From Pectobacterium colocasium (GTDB taxonomy: Bacteria; Pseudomonadota; Gammaproteobacteria; Enterobacterales; Enterobacteriaceae), in NCBI RefSeq assembly GCF_020181655.1, contig NZ_CP084032.1:2356001-2420000 (forward strand): a stretch of DNA of 64,000 nucleotides, given 5' to 3'. Each line of letters starts with the position of its first letter. Positions within the stretch are counted from its first letter, which is position 1. Position numbers and translations under genes: made by a program. This document shows positions 18,351 to 27,588 of the stretch, in pieces. The notes beneath the pieces are model-generated. The model was given only the letters and a program-made list of their open reading frames with translations. It was not told the origin of the DNA and did not search any database.

Positions 18351-18638
18351 ATGGCATTCCCATCAAATAGAGTAAAAAAAATGTTTTGTGTGATCTATCG
18401 AAGTGCTAAACGCGATCAGACCTATCTTTATGTTGAAAAAAAAGACGATTTCTCACGCGTGCCGGAAGAATTAATGAAAAGTTTTGGCACGCCGCAGTTA
18501 GCTATGGTCTTACCGTTGGATGGCCGTAAAAAACTGGCGAATGCCGATATAGAAAAAGTGAAACTTGCGCTACAGGAACAGGGGTTTTATCTGCAAGTTC
18601 CACCGCCGGTCGAAAGCTTATTAAACACGCCGATGTAA
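18351..18638 (+). CDS. ycgL: YcgL family protein (UPF0745)
   Basis: This small protein of unknown function has the YcgL core [32 protein letters not shown] and ends in [11 protein letters not shown]. The ATG at 18351 has a weak SD (CAGG) and gives 95 aa. The ATG at 18381 begins directly at the conserved core and is the main alternative. It is divergent from minC. Confidence 0.9.
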   Translation: MAFPSNRVKKMFCVIYRSAKRDQTYLYVEKKDDFSRVPEELMKSFGTPQLAMVLPLDGRKKLANADIEKVKLALQEQGFYLQVPPPVESLLNTPM

Positions 18639-18795
18639 GTGTAAAAAAATAATACCAGTGCGTACTTTCAGATAAAGCCGCAAACATAATTTGGCGTGGA
18701 ATATCTCGACCATTTACATGATATTCCGCGCGATAAATATTCATCTTCCACGTTTTACTCCGTCATCATTTAATTGTTTCCTTTTGGGATGCATT

Positions 18796-18876
18796 ATGAC
18801 GCCTTCTCCAGACTACGTGCTCGCCCGCCTTGCTCTCCTGAAATCTGTTGGGGTAACCCCCGTTACGATGATATAA
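18796..18876 (+). CDS. Possible 26-aa leader peptide upstream of ycgM
   Basis: The ORF ATG...TAA encodes MTPSPDYVLARLALLKSVGV plus six residues, with GGGA 8 nt before the start. Its stop lies inside a set of competing hairpins (GTAACCCCCGTTAC; ACGATGG-N7-CCATCGT). I do not recognise the peptide. It could be a translated leader controlling ycgM, or chance. Confidence 0.35.
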   Translation: MTPSPDYVLARLALLKSVGVTPVTMI

Positions 18877-18952
18877 CGATGGTTTTGCACCATCGTGTTC
18901 TTATATAGCTGTTTTCCTTTTGGGCAGGTTCTGCACCACGAAAACAGCGATA
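18866..18952 (+). promoter_or_regulatory. Structured leader before ycgM
   Basis: Two successive hairpins are visible: ACGATGG-N7-CCATCGT, and GCTGTTTTC with a distal GAAAACAGC (9-bp stem, ~23-nt loop). The first has an alternative 5' partner in the upstream ACGATG copy at the end of the leader ORF, an attenuator-like arrangement. No T run follows. Function is unproven. Confidence 0.4.
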
Positions 18953-18980
18953 ATTCAACAGACAGGGCAGGAGAATACCC

Positions 18981-19637
18981 ATGTATCAACACAGAGACTG
19001 GCAGGGCGCGCTGCTTGATTTTCCCGTAAATAAAGTCGTTTGCGTCGGAAGCAATTACTCCGAGCACATTAAAGAAATGGGCAGTGCGACTCCGGCTGAG
19101 CCCGTGTTATTCATCAAGCCTGAAACCGCACTGTGTGATTTACGCCAGCCCGTTGCCATTCCTAAAAACCTGGGCTCGGTTCATCACGAAGTTGAGTTGG
19201 CTGTGCTGATCGGTACGCCGTTAAAGCAGGCGAATGAAGAGCGTGTCGCCCGGGCGATTGCGGGTTACGGTGTCGCGCTGGATCTGACGCTGCGTGATTT
19301 GCAGTCCGAATTCAAAAAAGCGGGTCAGCCGTGGGAAAAAGCTAAAGCGTTTGACGGTTCCTGCCCGATTTCCGGTTTTATTCCGGTTGCCGAGTTTGGC
19401 GATCCGCAACAAACCGAATTGGGAGTAAAAGTGAATGATGAAGTGCGCCAGCAGGGTAATACGCGTGATATGATTACGCCGATTCTGCCGCTGATTGCTT
19501 ACATGAGCCGTTTCTTTACGCTGCGCGCGGGCGATATTATTTTGACGGGTACGCCAAAAGGGGTCGGTCCGATCCTGTCTGGCGATATGCTGACGATTAC
19601 GGTGAATGACCGGACGTTGAGCACACGTATTATCTAA
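18981..19637 (+). CDS. ycgM: Fumarylacetoacetate hydrolase-family protein YcgM
   Basis: The 218-aa protein resembles human FAHD1-type acylpyruvate hydrolases/oxaloacetate decarboxylases. Visible are NKVVCVGSNYSEHIKEM, the metal-binding HHEVELAVLIG, and the active-site region LTGTPKGVGPI. Start ATG 18981 follows a strong SD (GGCAGGAG). It lies between ycgL and ycgN, as in E. coli. The substrate is not certain. Confidence 0.93.
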   Translation: MYQHRDWQGALLDFPVNKVVCVGSNYSEHIKEMGSATPAEPVLFIKPETALCDLRQPVAIPKNLGSVHHEVELAVLIGTPLKQANEERVARAIAGYGVALDLTLRDLQSEFKKAGQPWEKAKAFDGSCPISGFIPVAEFGDPQQTELGVKVNDEVRQQGNTRDMITPILPLIAYMSRFFTLRAGDIILTGTPKGVGPILSGDMLTITVNDRTLSTRII

Positions 19638-19754
19638 TGCCCCGGCTGCCCGTGTTGAATGACGGGCAGCAAAACCTCCCCGCCGCGCCCGCCAGAATCA
19701 TGTACCTGATTTACAACGCTATCAATTTATCAACTTAAGTTAACTGGAAGAAAC

Positions 19755-20201
19755 ATGACTGAACGCCCTTTTTGGCAGCAAAAAACGTTGTCTGAGATGT
19801 CTGACGATGAATGGGAGTCGCTGTGCGATGGTTGCGGTCAGTGCTGTTTGCATAAACTGATTGATGAGGATACAGAGGAAATCTATTTTACCAACGTCGC
19901 CTGTAATCAGTTGAATATTAAAAGCTGCCAGTGTCGCAACTATGAGAAACGCTTCGAGTACGAACCGGACTGTATCAAGCTGACGCGTGAAAACCTGCTG
20001 ACGTTTAACTGGCTCCCGGCGACCTGTGCATATCGCCTGATTCATGAACGCGAAGATTTACCGCAGTGGCATCCGCTGGTCTGCGGCACGAAGACGGCAA
20101 TGCACCGCGAGCGTATCTCCGTGCGCCATATCGCTGTACGTGAGAGTGAGGTGGTGGATTGGCAGGATCACATTTTAAATAAGCCTGAATGGGCACGATA
20201 G
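19755..20201 (+). CDS. ycgN: YcgN family cysteine-cluster protein (UPF0260)
   Basis: The 148-aa protein of unknown function contains a Cys-rich N-terminal motif [11 protein letters not shown], further cysteines ([18 protein letters not shown]) and a C-terminal [23 protein letters not shown]. These match the YkgJ/YcgN zinc- or iron-cluster family. It follows ycgM with about 115 nt spacing and is closed by a terminator at 20273. Confidence 0.93.
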   Translation: MTERPFWQQKTLSEMSDDEWESLCDGCGQCCLHKLIDEDTEEIYFTNVACNQLNIKSCQCRNYEKRFEYEPDCIKLTRENLLTFNWLPATCAYRLIHEREDLPQWHPLVCGTKTAMHRERISVRHIAVRESEVVDWQDHILNKPEWAR

Positions 20202-20272
20202 TTGCTGCTCGGTGTGGCGGTTGTCTGGTTGACACTGTTTTCTGATAGAAACTGTTTACTGGCTAAAACAAG

Positions 20273-20311
20273 AAGCCCCTCAGTCTGAATCACTCAGAAG
20301 AGGGGCTTTTT
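20273..20311. terminator. Bidirectional terminator between ycgN and mgtS
   Basis: The outer stem AAGCCCCTC/GAGGGGCTT encloses a second stem TCTGA/TCAGA. A T run follows on the plus strand, and it is suited also to the convergent mgtS transcript. Confidence 0.9.
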
Positions 20312-20334
20312 ATCGGGGGGAGCGTCAGTATTCA

Positions 20335-20430
20335 TTAGTCATCCCATTTGGGGCTGAGGTACGCCGCCAGGAAGCTGAGAAAAAGAATGCCGCCCAATAC
20401 GGCGATGAAGAGATTGATATTACCTAACAT
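20335..20430 (-). CDS. mgtS: Small membrane protein MgtS (31 aa)
   Basis: The minus-strand ORF encodes MLGNINLFIAVLGGILFLSF followed by LAAYLSPKWDD: one transmembrane helix and a short polar tail. It is nearly identical to E. coli MgtS (YneM), a PhoPQ-induced inner-membrane protein that stabilises the MgtA magnesium transporter and also acts on PitA at low Mg2+. A good SD (AGGAG) lies 7 nt before the ATG. The ORF is below usual gene-calling limits. The genomic position differs from E. coli yneM. Recognition is from memory of the E. coli peptide. Confidence 0.9.
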   Translation of the reverse strand: MLGNINLFIAVLGGILFLSFLAAYLSPKWDD

Positions 20431-20746
20431 GATTGTTTCTCCTGAATAAATTAATTGCGATAGAAATACCTCATAGGGTGGAAAGTCATCGTTGACCTGC
20501 GATAGATACTATAGGACTGGGGCGCATGTTAATGAAGAAAAAACGCTCAAAAAGGGGCTGGTGGTTTACATCTCGTTGAGGTAGCACACGCGGTGCTTCA
20601 CTGCCGGAATCGGAATGCGCATCTGCGTTTTGCCTGTCACTTCACACTTTTATTTTTCCTTGTGCGAATCATGCTGCCATCCCCAGCATAAATCGTGACG
20701 TGTTGTATAATTTTAGAGCAGTATAACCAGCAGAGGGGGAGAGCAT
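20431..20746. other. Intergenic region between mgtS and the 65-aa gene (316 bp)
   Basis: This is the divergent control region. A perfect TATAAT at 20706-20711 faces the downstream small gene. A GGTTTA-N5-CGTTGA sequence at 20563-20580 is only a weak PhoP-box candidate. A short minus-strand frame ending near 20568 encodes the string MRIPIPAVKHRVCYLNEM and may be a decayed gene. Nothing else is recognised. Confidence 0.45.
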
Positions 20747-20944
20747 GTGATTAACTTTGAGAAAATCATTCTTGAGTACAGTGAGCAGTACACCGATTTT
20801 GCTGCCTCCACGATTGCTTTCATGGAAAGTCAGGAAAAAAAGATCGACGCAGATGAAATATCACGAAGAATCCCGCAGGAAAAAAGGCCTTTTTTCAACG
20901 AAAGATTAGGCCACTATCGCGATATCTACAGGCCACAGCAGTGA
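20747..20944 (+). CDS. Small uncharacterised protein (65 aa)
   Basis: The GTG-started ORF has a strong SD (GAGGGGGAGAG) about 6 nt upstream, a TATAAT box 36 bp before the start and an intrinsic terminator 40 nt after the stop, so it looks like a genuine single-gene unit. The product is charged, mainly helical and soluble, beginning MINFEKIILEYSEQYTDFAA and ending in an RRIPQEKRPFFNERLGHYRD segment. I recognise no domain and cannot propose a function. Confidence 0.7.
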   Translation: MINFEKIILEYSEQYTDFAASTIAFMESQEKKIDADEISRRIPQEKRPFFNERLGHYRDIYRPQQ

Positions 20945-20984
20945 GCGTTCGCGCAAGCCTGTGAGGCGTAGAAACGGTTACCAG

Positions 20985-21010
20985 AAGCCCGACAACAGTG
21001 TCGGGCTTTT
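20985..21010 (+). terminator. Intrinsic terminator
   Basis: A 10-bp stem AAGCCCGACA/TGTCGGGCTT with a 4-nt loop is followed by TT. It closes the 65-aa gene at 20747. Confidence 0.85.
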
Positions 21011-21053
21011 CGGTTTATATGTGAAGCGCCTTCTGTATTCATCCGCTTATGGA

Positions 21054-21584
21054 TTAACGGCTGAAGAGATCGCGGCGTTTGGGGCGGAAAGGTTGAGCGA
21101 TCAATACCAGCACGGCAATCACCAGATAAGCGACAAAGATGCCAAGCAGCCATTGTGGCATTTCCAGAGAGAGGAATTCCCACTGACGCACTGAGCAATC
21201 ACCTGTCGCATTGAAAATGGCGGGAAGCCATTTGTCTAACGGTAACCATGACGGGAAGCTGACAAAGAAATCACAGGTGGTAAACGGCGACGGATTTAAC
21301 AAGATATCCGTGTGTTTCCATGCCAGTCGAACCCCTTCGTAGGAACTGTATATCCATAGCGCGATGGCCGGGTAACGCAATGCCGTTGATGGCGCGATGG
21401 CGCCAACAATACCTGCGGCGAACACGCCCCATAGCGCACAGCGCTGATAGATACACAGCACGCACGGTTTTAATAGCATAACGTGCTGAAAATAGAGCGC
21501 GGTCAATTCCAACGCTAAAGCAGTAAACGCCAGCAGCAGCCACGCACTACGCCCGCGTGAGCAACGATTAAGAAATCGCAACAT
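21054..21584 (-). CDS. dsbB: Disulfide bond formation protein DsbB
   Basis: DsbB reoxidises periplasmic DsbA and passes electrons to quinones in the inner membrane. The 176-aa protein has four predicted TM segments, the periplasmic CVLC pair (Cys41/Cys44) after KP, and the second pair in the loop TTCDF...GDCSVRQ. Length equals E. coli DsbB. In E. coli it also neighbours nhaB and fadR, as here. Confidence 0.96.
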   Translation of the reverse strand: MLRFLNRCSRGRSAWLLLAFTALALELTALYFQHVMLLKPCVLCIYQRCALWGVFAAGIVGAIAPSTALRYPAIALWIYSSYEGVRLAWKHTDILLNPSPFTTCDFFVSFPSWLPLDKWLPAIFNATGDCSVRQWEFLSLEMPQWLLGIFVAYLVIAVLVLIAQPFRPKRRDLFSR

Positions 21585-21778
21585 AAAAATATTCCATGCT
21601 AAACATGATTAAAGCAGCAGTGTAAACCGTTCTGGCTTCACTGCCATCATTTCACTGTGCAAAACGTAACGATATGTTTATTTAATGCTTTTCTGTCATT
21701 TTACGGCGGCGAACATCGCATTGATAACGTCATCAAGACGGAAATGGTCGCTGCCGTGATTACTATACACGATCGTGA

Positions 21779-23359
21779 TTATGAGTGACTGCCTGATAGG
21801 GTCAAGTTTGGCAAAGAAATCCAGTGGTTATTCATTAAAAAATCGGTAAAGGGCACGAGTGTGAATTCCACGCCAAGCAAACCGACCAGCGTCATCACAA
21901 TCGTGTAAGGCAACGCCATGATGACCATGCGCCCGTAAGACAGGCGGATGAGCGGCGCCAAAGCAGACGTCAGTAAGAATAGAAACGCGGCTTGCCCATT
22001 TGGGGTGGCGACGGAAGGCAGGTTGGTGCCGGTATTGATCGCCACGGCGAGCAACTCGAACTGATGGAGCGAGATATGGCCGTTCTCAAAGGCATTGCGT
22101 GCCTCGTTAATGTAAACCGAACCAACGAAGACGTTATCCGATATCGATGATAGCAGGCCATTGAACAGGTAAAACTGCGTCAATTGTGCGCTCTCAGACG
22201 ATTGCAGAACGTAATGGATAATTGGTGAAAACAGCTGCTGATCGATAATGACGGCGACGATGGCAAAAAACACCGTCAGCAGCGCGGTAAACGGCATGGC
22301 ATCCTGAAACGCTTTACCGATGGCATGTTCTTCGGTCACGCCACAGAACGTCGTGGCCATGATAATCACGGAAAGGCCAATCAATCCGACCTCAGCCAGA
22401 TGAAACGCCAGTGCAACAATCAACCAGATGCCAATCACGGCCTGTACGAGTAAACGAGCTTTATCTTGCGGTGTACGCTTTTCCGTCATATCCCGGTCGT
22501 AATCCTCAAGTACACGTCGTACGTTGTCTGGAAGACTGACGCCGTAGCCGAAGAGTTTAAAACGCTCAACCAGCACGCAGGTCAGGATACCGCAAATAAA
22601 CACCGGGACGGTCACTGGCGACATGCGCAGGAAGAAGCTGACGAAATCCCAGCCTGCGCTTTTTGCGATAATCAGGTTCTGAGGTTCTCCCACCATTGTC
22701 ATCACGCCGCCCAGTGCCGTACCGACGCCAGCGTGCATGAGCAGGCTGCGCAGGAATGCCCGGAATTGCTCCAGCGTACAATGATGCTCCTCGCTGCTTA
22801 GCGTGCTGTCATCGCTGATATCGGCCTCATCTTCGCCCTGTTGGGATGCAAAACGGTGGTAAATCCCATAAAACCCGATAGCGACGCTGATAACCACAGC
22901 AATCACGGTCAGCGCATCAAGGAAAGCGGAAAGGAAGGCGGCAGCGATACAAAAAGCAAGTGATAGCAGCGTTTTGGAATGAATGCGCAGCAGCAGTTTG
23001 GTAAAGACAAAGAGCAGCAGTTGCTTCATGAAATAGATGCCCGCCACCATAAACACCAGCAGCATGAGGACTTCAATATTTCCTGTGACTTCATGCCACA
23101 CCTGCTGCGGGCTGGTCATTCCGATCAATATCGCCTGGAGCGCCAGCAGACCGCCGGGCTGTAGCGGATAACATTTCAGCGCCATGCCGAGCGTAAAAAT
23201 AAACTCCACGACCAATAACCAACCGGCCCAAAACGGGCTGACAAAATAAAACAGCAGCGGATTAATCAGCAAGAAGCAAAAAATAGTCAGTTTGTACCAG
23301 TCTGGCGCGTATCCCAGAAAATTTTTTAACAGCGCGCGGTGGAGGGGCATGCCGATCAT
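21779..23359 (-). CDS. nhaB: Na+/H+ antiporter NhaB
   Basis: The 526-aa inner-membrane protein has about a dozen hydrophobic segments and exports Na+ in exchange for H+. Family signatures include [55 protein letters not shown] and [22 protein letters not shown]. The ATG at 23350 (MPLHRALL) is an alternative start closer to the usual N-terminus. It is divergent from fadR, as in E. coli. Confidence 0.96.
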   Translation of the reverse strand: MIGMPLHRALLKNFLGYAPDWYKLTIFCFLLINPLLFYFVSPFWAGWLLVVEFIFTLGMALKCYPLQPGGLLALQAILIGMTSPQQVWHEVTGNIEVLMLLVFMVAGIYFMKQLLLFVFTKLLLRIHSKTLLSLAFCIAAAFLSAFLDALTVIAVVISVAIGFYGIYHRFASQQGEDEADISDDSTLSSEEHHCTLEQFRAFLRSLLMHAGVGTALGGVMTMVGEPQNLIIAKSAGWDFVSFFLRMSPVTVPVFICGILTCVLVERFKLFGYGVSLPDNVRRVLEDYDRDMTEKRTPQDKARLLVQAVIGIWLIVALAFHLAEVGLIGLSVIIMATTFCGVTEEHAIGKAFQDAMPFTALLTVFFAIVAVIIDQQLFSPIIHYVLQSSESAQLTQFYLFNGLLSSISDNVFVGSVYINEARNAFENGHISLHQFELLAVAINTGTNLPSVATPNGQAAFLFLLTSALAPLIRLSYGRMVIMALPYTIVMTLVGLLGVEFTLVPFTDFLMNNHWISLPNLTLSGSHS

Positions 23360-23587
23360 AATGGGAGAGGAATCCTTACTCGTTAGAATAGTTTGATGGT
23401 TTTCATCATATCGTAAAAACTTTACAAACGGTCAGAAGTCTACCGTTCTACGCGGCGAGAGAGCGGTTTGCAGTCACAATTTTTCATTGAAATGGTTCGG
23501 TGCCTGAGTGCGGCGCTATATCATGATTCTTTCGTCTGGTATTATGATTTGGCTTTTTTCGGCAATCACTGCTACGGATTATCAAAC

Positions 23588-23615
23588 ACATGGTTATAAA
23601 GACATGGTTATAAAG
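23588..23615 (+). repeat. 14-bp tandem duplication over the fadR start codon
   Basis: ACATGGTTATAAAG occurs twice head to tail. The second copy holds the fadR ATG (23604). The first supplies an out-of-frame ATG (23590) that opens a 7-codon ORF (MVIKTWL, stop 23611-23613) overlapping the fadR start. Confidence 0.9.
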
Positions 23616-24323
23616 GCGCAAAGTCCGGCTGGATTCGCGGAAGAATACATTATCGAAAGTATATGGAATAACCGCTTTCCTCCTGGCTCTATTTTGCCCG
23701 CGGAAAGAGAACTGTCTGAACTGATCGGCGTGACCCGGACTACCCTGCGTGAAGTGCTTCAGCGCTTGGCTCGCGATGGTTGGCTGACGATACAGCACGG
23801 GAAACCAACAAAGATTAACAATTTTTGGGAAACGTCCGGGCTCAATATTCTGGAAACGCTGGCGCGACTTGATCACGATAGTGTGCCGCAATTGATCGAC
23901 AACCTGCTGGCCGTGCGAACCAACATCGCGGCCATCTTTATTCGGACGGCGTTACGGCATAATCCGGAAAAGGTGCGTGATGTCTTGACTCAGGCAAACG
24001 CGGTAGACGATAGCGCAGAAGCCTTTGCGCAGCTTGACTACAACGTGTTCCGTGGTTTGGCTTTTGCCTCTGGCAATCCGATTTATGGTCTGATCCTGAA
24101 CGGCCTGAAAGGTCTGTATATTCGCGTCGGGCGCTACTATTTTTCCAACCCGGAAGCCCGCAAGCTGGCGGTGAATTTTTACGGTCGGTTGGAAGCGTTG
24201 CGCAGCGAAGAGTTATACGATCAAGTCATGGATGTCGTCAGACATTACGGTAAAGAAAGCGGAGCGATTTGGCACAGTATGCAAAGCGCCATCCCGCGGG
24301 ATATCGCAGAAGTACGCCGCTAA
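23604..24323 (+). CDS. fadR: Fatty-acid metabolism regulator FadR
   Basis: FadR is a GntR-family repressor of fatty-acid degradation and activator of fab genes; long-chain acyl-CoA releases it from DNA. The N-terminal winged helix-turn-helix ([20 protein letters not shown]..., [22 protein letters not shown]) is followed by the all-helical acyl-CoA domain. I chose ATG 23604 because it gives the exact family N-terminus and 239 aa as in E. coli; the open frame reaches back to 23508. The start region lies in a tandem duplication. A likely FadR target, fadD, is in this window. Confidence 0.96.
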   Translation: MVIKAQSPAGFAEEYIIESIWNNRFPPGSILPAERELSELIGVTRTTLREVLQRLARDGWLTIQHGKPTKINNFWETSGLNILETLARLDHDSVPQLIDNLLAVRTNIAAIFIRTALRHNPEKVRDVLTQANAVDDSAEAFAQLDYNVFRGLAFASGNPIYGLILNGLKGLYIRVGRYYFSNPEARKLAVNFYGRLEALRSEELYDQVMDVVRHYGKESGAIWHSMQSAIPRDIAEVRR

Positions 24324-24366
24324 GGCGCTTACCGCTTCGCTGGATTGTAAAAAGGTGAATTGGTGA

Positions 24367-24399
24367 AAAGGGTATTCAGGCTATGCCTGAATCCCCTTT
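24367..24399. terminator. Bidirectional terminator between fadR and ycgB
   Basis: A long stem AAAGGGTATTCAGGC/GCCTGAATCCCCTTT with one mismatch and a 3-nt loop lies between the convergent genes. A and T tracts flank it. Confidence 0.85.
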
Positions 24400-24425
24400 G
24401 TCTTTGGTCGTGTGCCCGAACGCCG

Positions 24426-25967
24426 TTACGTGGATGCCGTTCCGTTACGCGGCGGGCAGCGTTCCAGCAGTTCAACGCTGCCATCTGCGTTAGCCTGTTC
24501 CAGATAAACGTCGAACCCCCACAGGCGATGGACGTGCTTCAACACTTCCTGGCTGCTTTTATCCAGCGGGGCGCGGTTATGCGGAACATAGCGCAGCGTC
24601 AGCGCCCGATTACCACGCAAATCCACATTCCAGACCTGAATATTCGGCTCCAGATGGCTAAGGTTGTACTGTGCGGAGAGTTCCTGCCGGATCAGGCGAT
24701 AGCCTTCTTCGTCGTGAATCGCGGCAATTTCCAGATAGTTGTTGCGATCGTCGTCCAGCACCGTAAATAGCCGGAAATCACGCATCAATTTAGGCGACAG
24801 GAACTGGCTGATGAAGCTCTCGTCCTTGAAGTTCTGCATCGCAAAATGCAAGGTATCGAGCCAGTCTTTCCCCGCGATATCGGGGAACCAGTAGCGGTCT
24901 TCGTCCGTCGGCGACTGACAAATACGTTTGATGTCCTGAAACATGGCGAAGCCCAGCGCATACGGGTTTATTCCGCTGTAATACGGACTGTTATACGGCG
25001 GCTGATAAATCACGTTGGTATGGCTGTGCAGGAATTCCAGCATAAAGCGCTCAGTGACCCGGCCTTCATCGTAGAGATGGTTCAGAATGGTGTAGTGCCA
25101 GAACGTCGCCCAGCCTTCATTCATGACCTGAGTCTGCTTCTGCGGATAGAAATATTGGCTGACTTTACGCACGATGCGCAGAACCTCTCGTTGCCAGGGT
25201 TCCAGCAGCGGCGCATTTTTCTCCATAAAATAGAGCAGGTTTTCCTGTGGCTCTTGCGGAAAACGTCTCGCTTGCTCCGGTGCGGCACCTTGTTCGCGCC
25301 GTGGTAATGTCTTCCAGAGATCGTTAACCTGGCTTTGCAGGTAGGCCTCGCGGCTTTTCTGGCGAGATTTTTCCTCTTCAAGCGAAATTTTTTGTGGGCG
25401 CTTGTAGCGGTCAACGCCGTAATTCATCAGCGCATGGCAGGAATCTAACAGACGCTCCACCTCATCCACGCCATAACGCTCTTCGCATTGCGCGATATAT
25501 TGCCGGGCAAACAGCAGATAATCGACAATGGAGCTGGCGTCGGTCCAACTGCGGAACAGGTAATTACCTTTGAAGAACGAGTTGTGTCCATAGCAGGCAT
25601 GTGCCATGACCAGCGCCTGCATCGGCAGCGTGTTCTCCTCCATCAAATACGCGATACAGGGATCGGAATTGATGACAATTTCGTATGCCAGTCCCTGCTG
25701 CCCGTGTTTGTAACGCTGTTCGGTTTCGATAAATTTCTTCCCGAACGACCAGTGGGCATAGTTGATCGGCATTCCTATACTGGAATAGGCGTCCATCATT
25801 TGTTCTGAGGTGATGACTTCGATCTGATGAGGATAGGTTGCCAGACGATACAGCTTGGCTACCCGATCAATTTCATCAAGGTAAACCTGCAACAACTCAA
25901 ACGTCCAGTCCGGTCCATCACTCAGGCGAAGTGTTTTTTTTACCTGATTATCCGTTGATATAGCCAT
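24426..25967 (-). CDS. ycgB: SpoVR family protein YcgB
   Basis: The 513-aa protein belongs to the SpoVR family, whose members are conserved in enterobacteria and linked to stationary-phase/RpoS expression. YcgB often co-occurs with yeaG/yeaH, also in this window, and functional cooperation of the three is inferred from that. Conserved segments include MAHACYGHNSFFKGNYLFRSW, NEGWATFWHYTILN and NPYALGFAMFQDIKRIC. The molecular role is unknown. It is convergent with fadR, as in E. coli. Confidence 0.95.
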   Translation of the reverse strand: MAISTDNQVKKTLRLSDGPDWTFELLQVYLDEIDRVAKLYRLATYPHQIEVITSEQMMDAYSSIGMPINYAHWSFGKKFIETEQRYKHGQQGLAYEIVINSDPCIAYLMEENTLPMQALVMAHACYGHNSFFKGNYLFRSWTDASSIVDYLLFARQYIAQCEERYGVDEVERLLDSCHALMNYGVDRYKRPQKISLEEEKSRQKSREAYLQSQVNDLWKTLPRREQGAAPEQARRFPQEPQENLLYFMEKNAPLLEPWQREVLRIVRKVSQYFYPQKQTQVMNEGWATFWHYTILNHLYDEGRVTERFMLEFLHSHTNVIYQPPYNSPYYSGINPYALGFAMFQDIKRICQSPTDEDRYWFPDIAGKDWLDTLHFAMQNFKDESFISQFLSPKLMRDFRLFTVLDDDRNNYLEIAAIHDEEGYRLIRQELSAQYNLSHLEPNIQVWNVDLRGNRALTLRYVPHNRAPLDKSSQEVLKHVHRLWGFDVYLEQANADGSVELLERCPPRNGTAST

Positions 25968-26311
25968 CAGCGCGCCCCCTACGTGACCAACCTGCGCGCA
26001 ATCGCACAGGCATAATTAATCGTAGCTCAATCTGACAAAAGTGATGAGAAAACGGTGGCTTGGCGTAACAACTTGGTGGAGAGCGGCAATAGCGAAATGC
26101 TATCGCTGCGGCGGATGACAATTTCTTACCAAATGGTAGAGTAGTCCTGAATTTTATCTTTTAGCCAGTGTTTTACCCCAATAAAGTCGTATTTTTCTAG
26201 CGAATTAGCCCTTAAACAATTCGAGTTACAGGAAAGGCAACGTACCGGTAGCGTGAAAGAGAATGGGCAGAGGCAAATGGTCGATAACGGAAGGAAAGGG
26301 AGAGCGGTAGC
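25968..26311. other. ycgB-dadA intergenic region (344 bp)
   Basis: This is the divergent promoter region. E. coli dadA is controlled by Lrp and CRP; the stretch is AT-rich in parts but I could not identify a convincing CRP site, and no small gene was seen. Confidence 0.5.
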
Positions 26312-27565
26312 ATGCGGGTTGTGATTCTGGGAAGTGGCGTAGTTGGTGTGAGTACCGCCTGGTATCTTGCGCAGGCGGGGCATGATGTCACCGTTATCGA
26401 CAGGCAGCCGGAACCGGCGTTGGAAACCAGCGCCGGGAATGCCGGGCAGATTTCCCCCGGCTATGCCGCGCCCTGGGCTGCGCCGGGAATACCGCTGAAA
26501 GCAATAAAATGGATGTTTCAGCGCCATGCGCCGTTGGCGATCCGGCCTGATTTCACGGCCACACAGCTGTGCTGGATGTGGCAAATGTTGCTTAACTGCG
26601 ATGCGCGCCACTATAAGACCAATAAAGCGAGGATGGTTCGTCTGGCGGAATACAGCCGTGACTGCCTGCAACAGCTGCGACAGGACACGGGTATTCAGTA
26701 CGAAGGTCGGCAGGGCGGAACGCTGCAACTGTTCCGTACCGAACAGCAATATGACAATGCGACACGGGATATCGCCGTGCTGAAAGAGGCTGGCGTCCCG
26801 TATCAACTGCTGTCCCGTCAGGAGTTGGCCTCTGTTGAACCCGCGCTGGCGAATGTGGCGGAGAAACTGACGGGTGGGCTGCGTTTACCGCATGATGAAA
26901 CGGGTGATTGTCAGCTGTTCACCCGTCAACTGGCGGCGATGGCTGCCGATGCGGGTGTCGCCTTTAAGCTGGGACGTAACATCCGCCAACTGCGGGTGGA
27001 AGGGCAAAACGTGACGGGCGTACAGTGCGACGATGAAATGATCGTGGCGGACGCTTATGTGATGGCCTGCGGTTCCTATTCAACGGGGCTGCTGCGGCAG
27101 TGGTTCGATATTCCGGTTTATCCGCTGAAAGGTTATTCACTGACGATTCCGCTGGCGGATGATGCCTCAGCACCGGTTTCTACCGTGCTGGATGAAACCT
27201 ACAAAGTGGCAATAACTCGGTTTGATCGCCGCATCCGCGTTGGAGGAATGGCAGAGGTCGTAGGCTTTAATACCGATCTGAACCCTAAACGGCGTGAGAC
27301 GCTGGAGATGGTGGTACGCGATCTGTACCCCCATTGCGGCCCGATTGAACAAGCGACATTCTGGACGGGGCTGCGCCCGATGACGCCAGACGGCACGCCG
27401 CTGGTAGGGCGTTCACCGCTGAAAAATCTGTATCTGAATACCGGGCATGGCACGTTAGGCTGGACGATGGCCTGTGGCTCAGGGAAGTTGCTGGCGGATA
27501 TTCTGTCTGACAAATCACCGGAGATTGAAGGCGATGATTTGTCCGTGTCTCGCTATACGCGTTAA
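26312..27565 (+). CDS. dadA: D-amino acid dehydrogenase small subunit
   Basis: DadA is a membrane-associated FAD enzyme that oxidises D-alanine and other D-amino acids to 2-oxo acids, passing electrons to the respiratory chain. The 417-aa protein starts with the FAD-binding [16 protein letters not shown] and [19 protein letters not shown]; the C-terminal [16 protein letters not shown] and [15 protein letters not shown] are typical. It is ~15 residues shorter than E. coli DadA. The racemase gene dadX, which follows dadA in E. coli, is absent here. Confidence 0.95.
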   Translation: MRVVILGSGVVGVSTAWYLAQAGHDVTVIDRQPEPALETSAGNAGQISPGYAAPWAAPGIPLKAIKWMFQRHAPLAIRPDFTATQLCWMWQMLLNCDARHYKTNKARMVRLAEYSRDCLQQLRQDTGIQYEGRQGGTLQLFRTEQQYDNATRDIAVLKEAGVPYQLLSRQELASVEPALANVAEKLTGGLRLPHDETGDCQLFTRQLAAMAADAGVAFKLGRNIRQLRVEGQNVTGVQCDDEMIVADAYVMACGSYSTGLLRQWFDIPVYPLKGYSLTIPLADDASAPVSTVLDETYKVAITRFDRRIRVGGMAEVVGFNTDLNPKRRETLEMVVRDLYPHCGPIEQATFWTGLRPMTPDGTPLVGRSPLKNLYLNTGHGTLGWTMACGSGKLLADILSDKSPEIEGDDLSVSRYTR

Positions 27566-27588
27566 TGTATCTGGATTGTATAGTTTAA

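Larger units (their letters stand above)
18639..18980. other. ycgL-ycgM intergenic region (342 bp)
   Basis: Apart from the possible leader ORF (18796-18876) and its hairpins (18860-18950), this region holds an AT-rich stretch without recognised signals. The motif TTTCCTTTTGGG occurs twice, before the leader ORF and again inside the second hairpin. Confidence 0.5.

Noticed and set aside
20563..20580. PhoP-box-like GGTTTA-N5-CGTTGA upstream of mgtS
   Set aside because: One half-site is poor, and it is in the opposite orientation and ~135 bp from the mgtS start; too weak to call from sequence alone.
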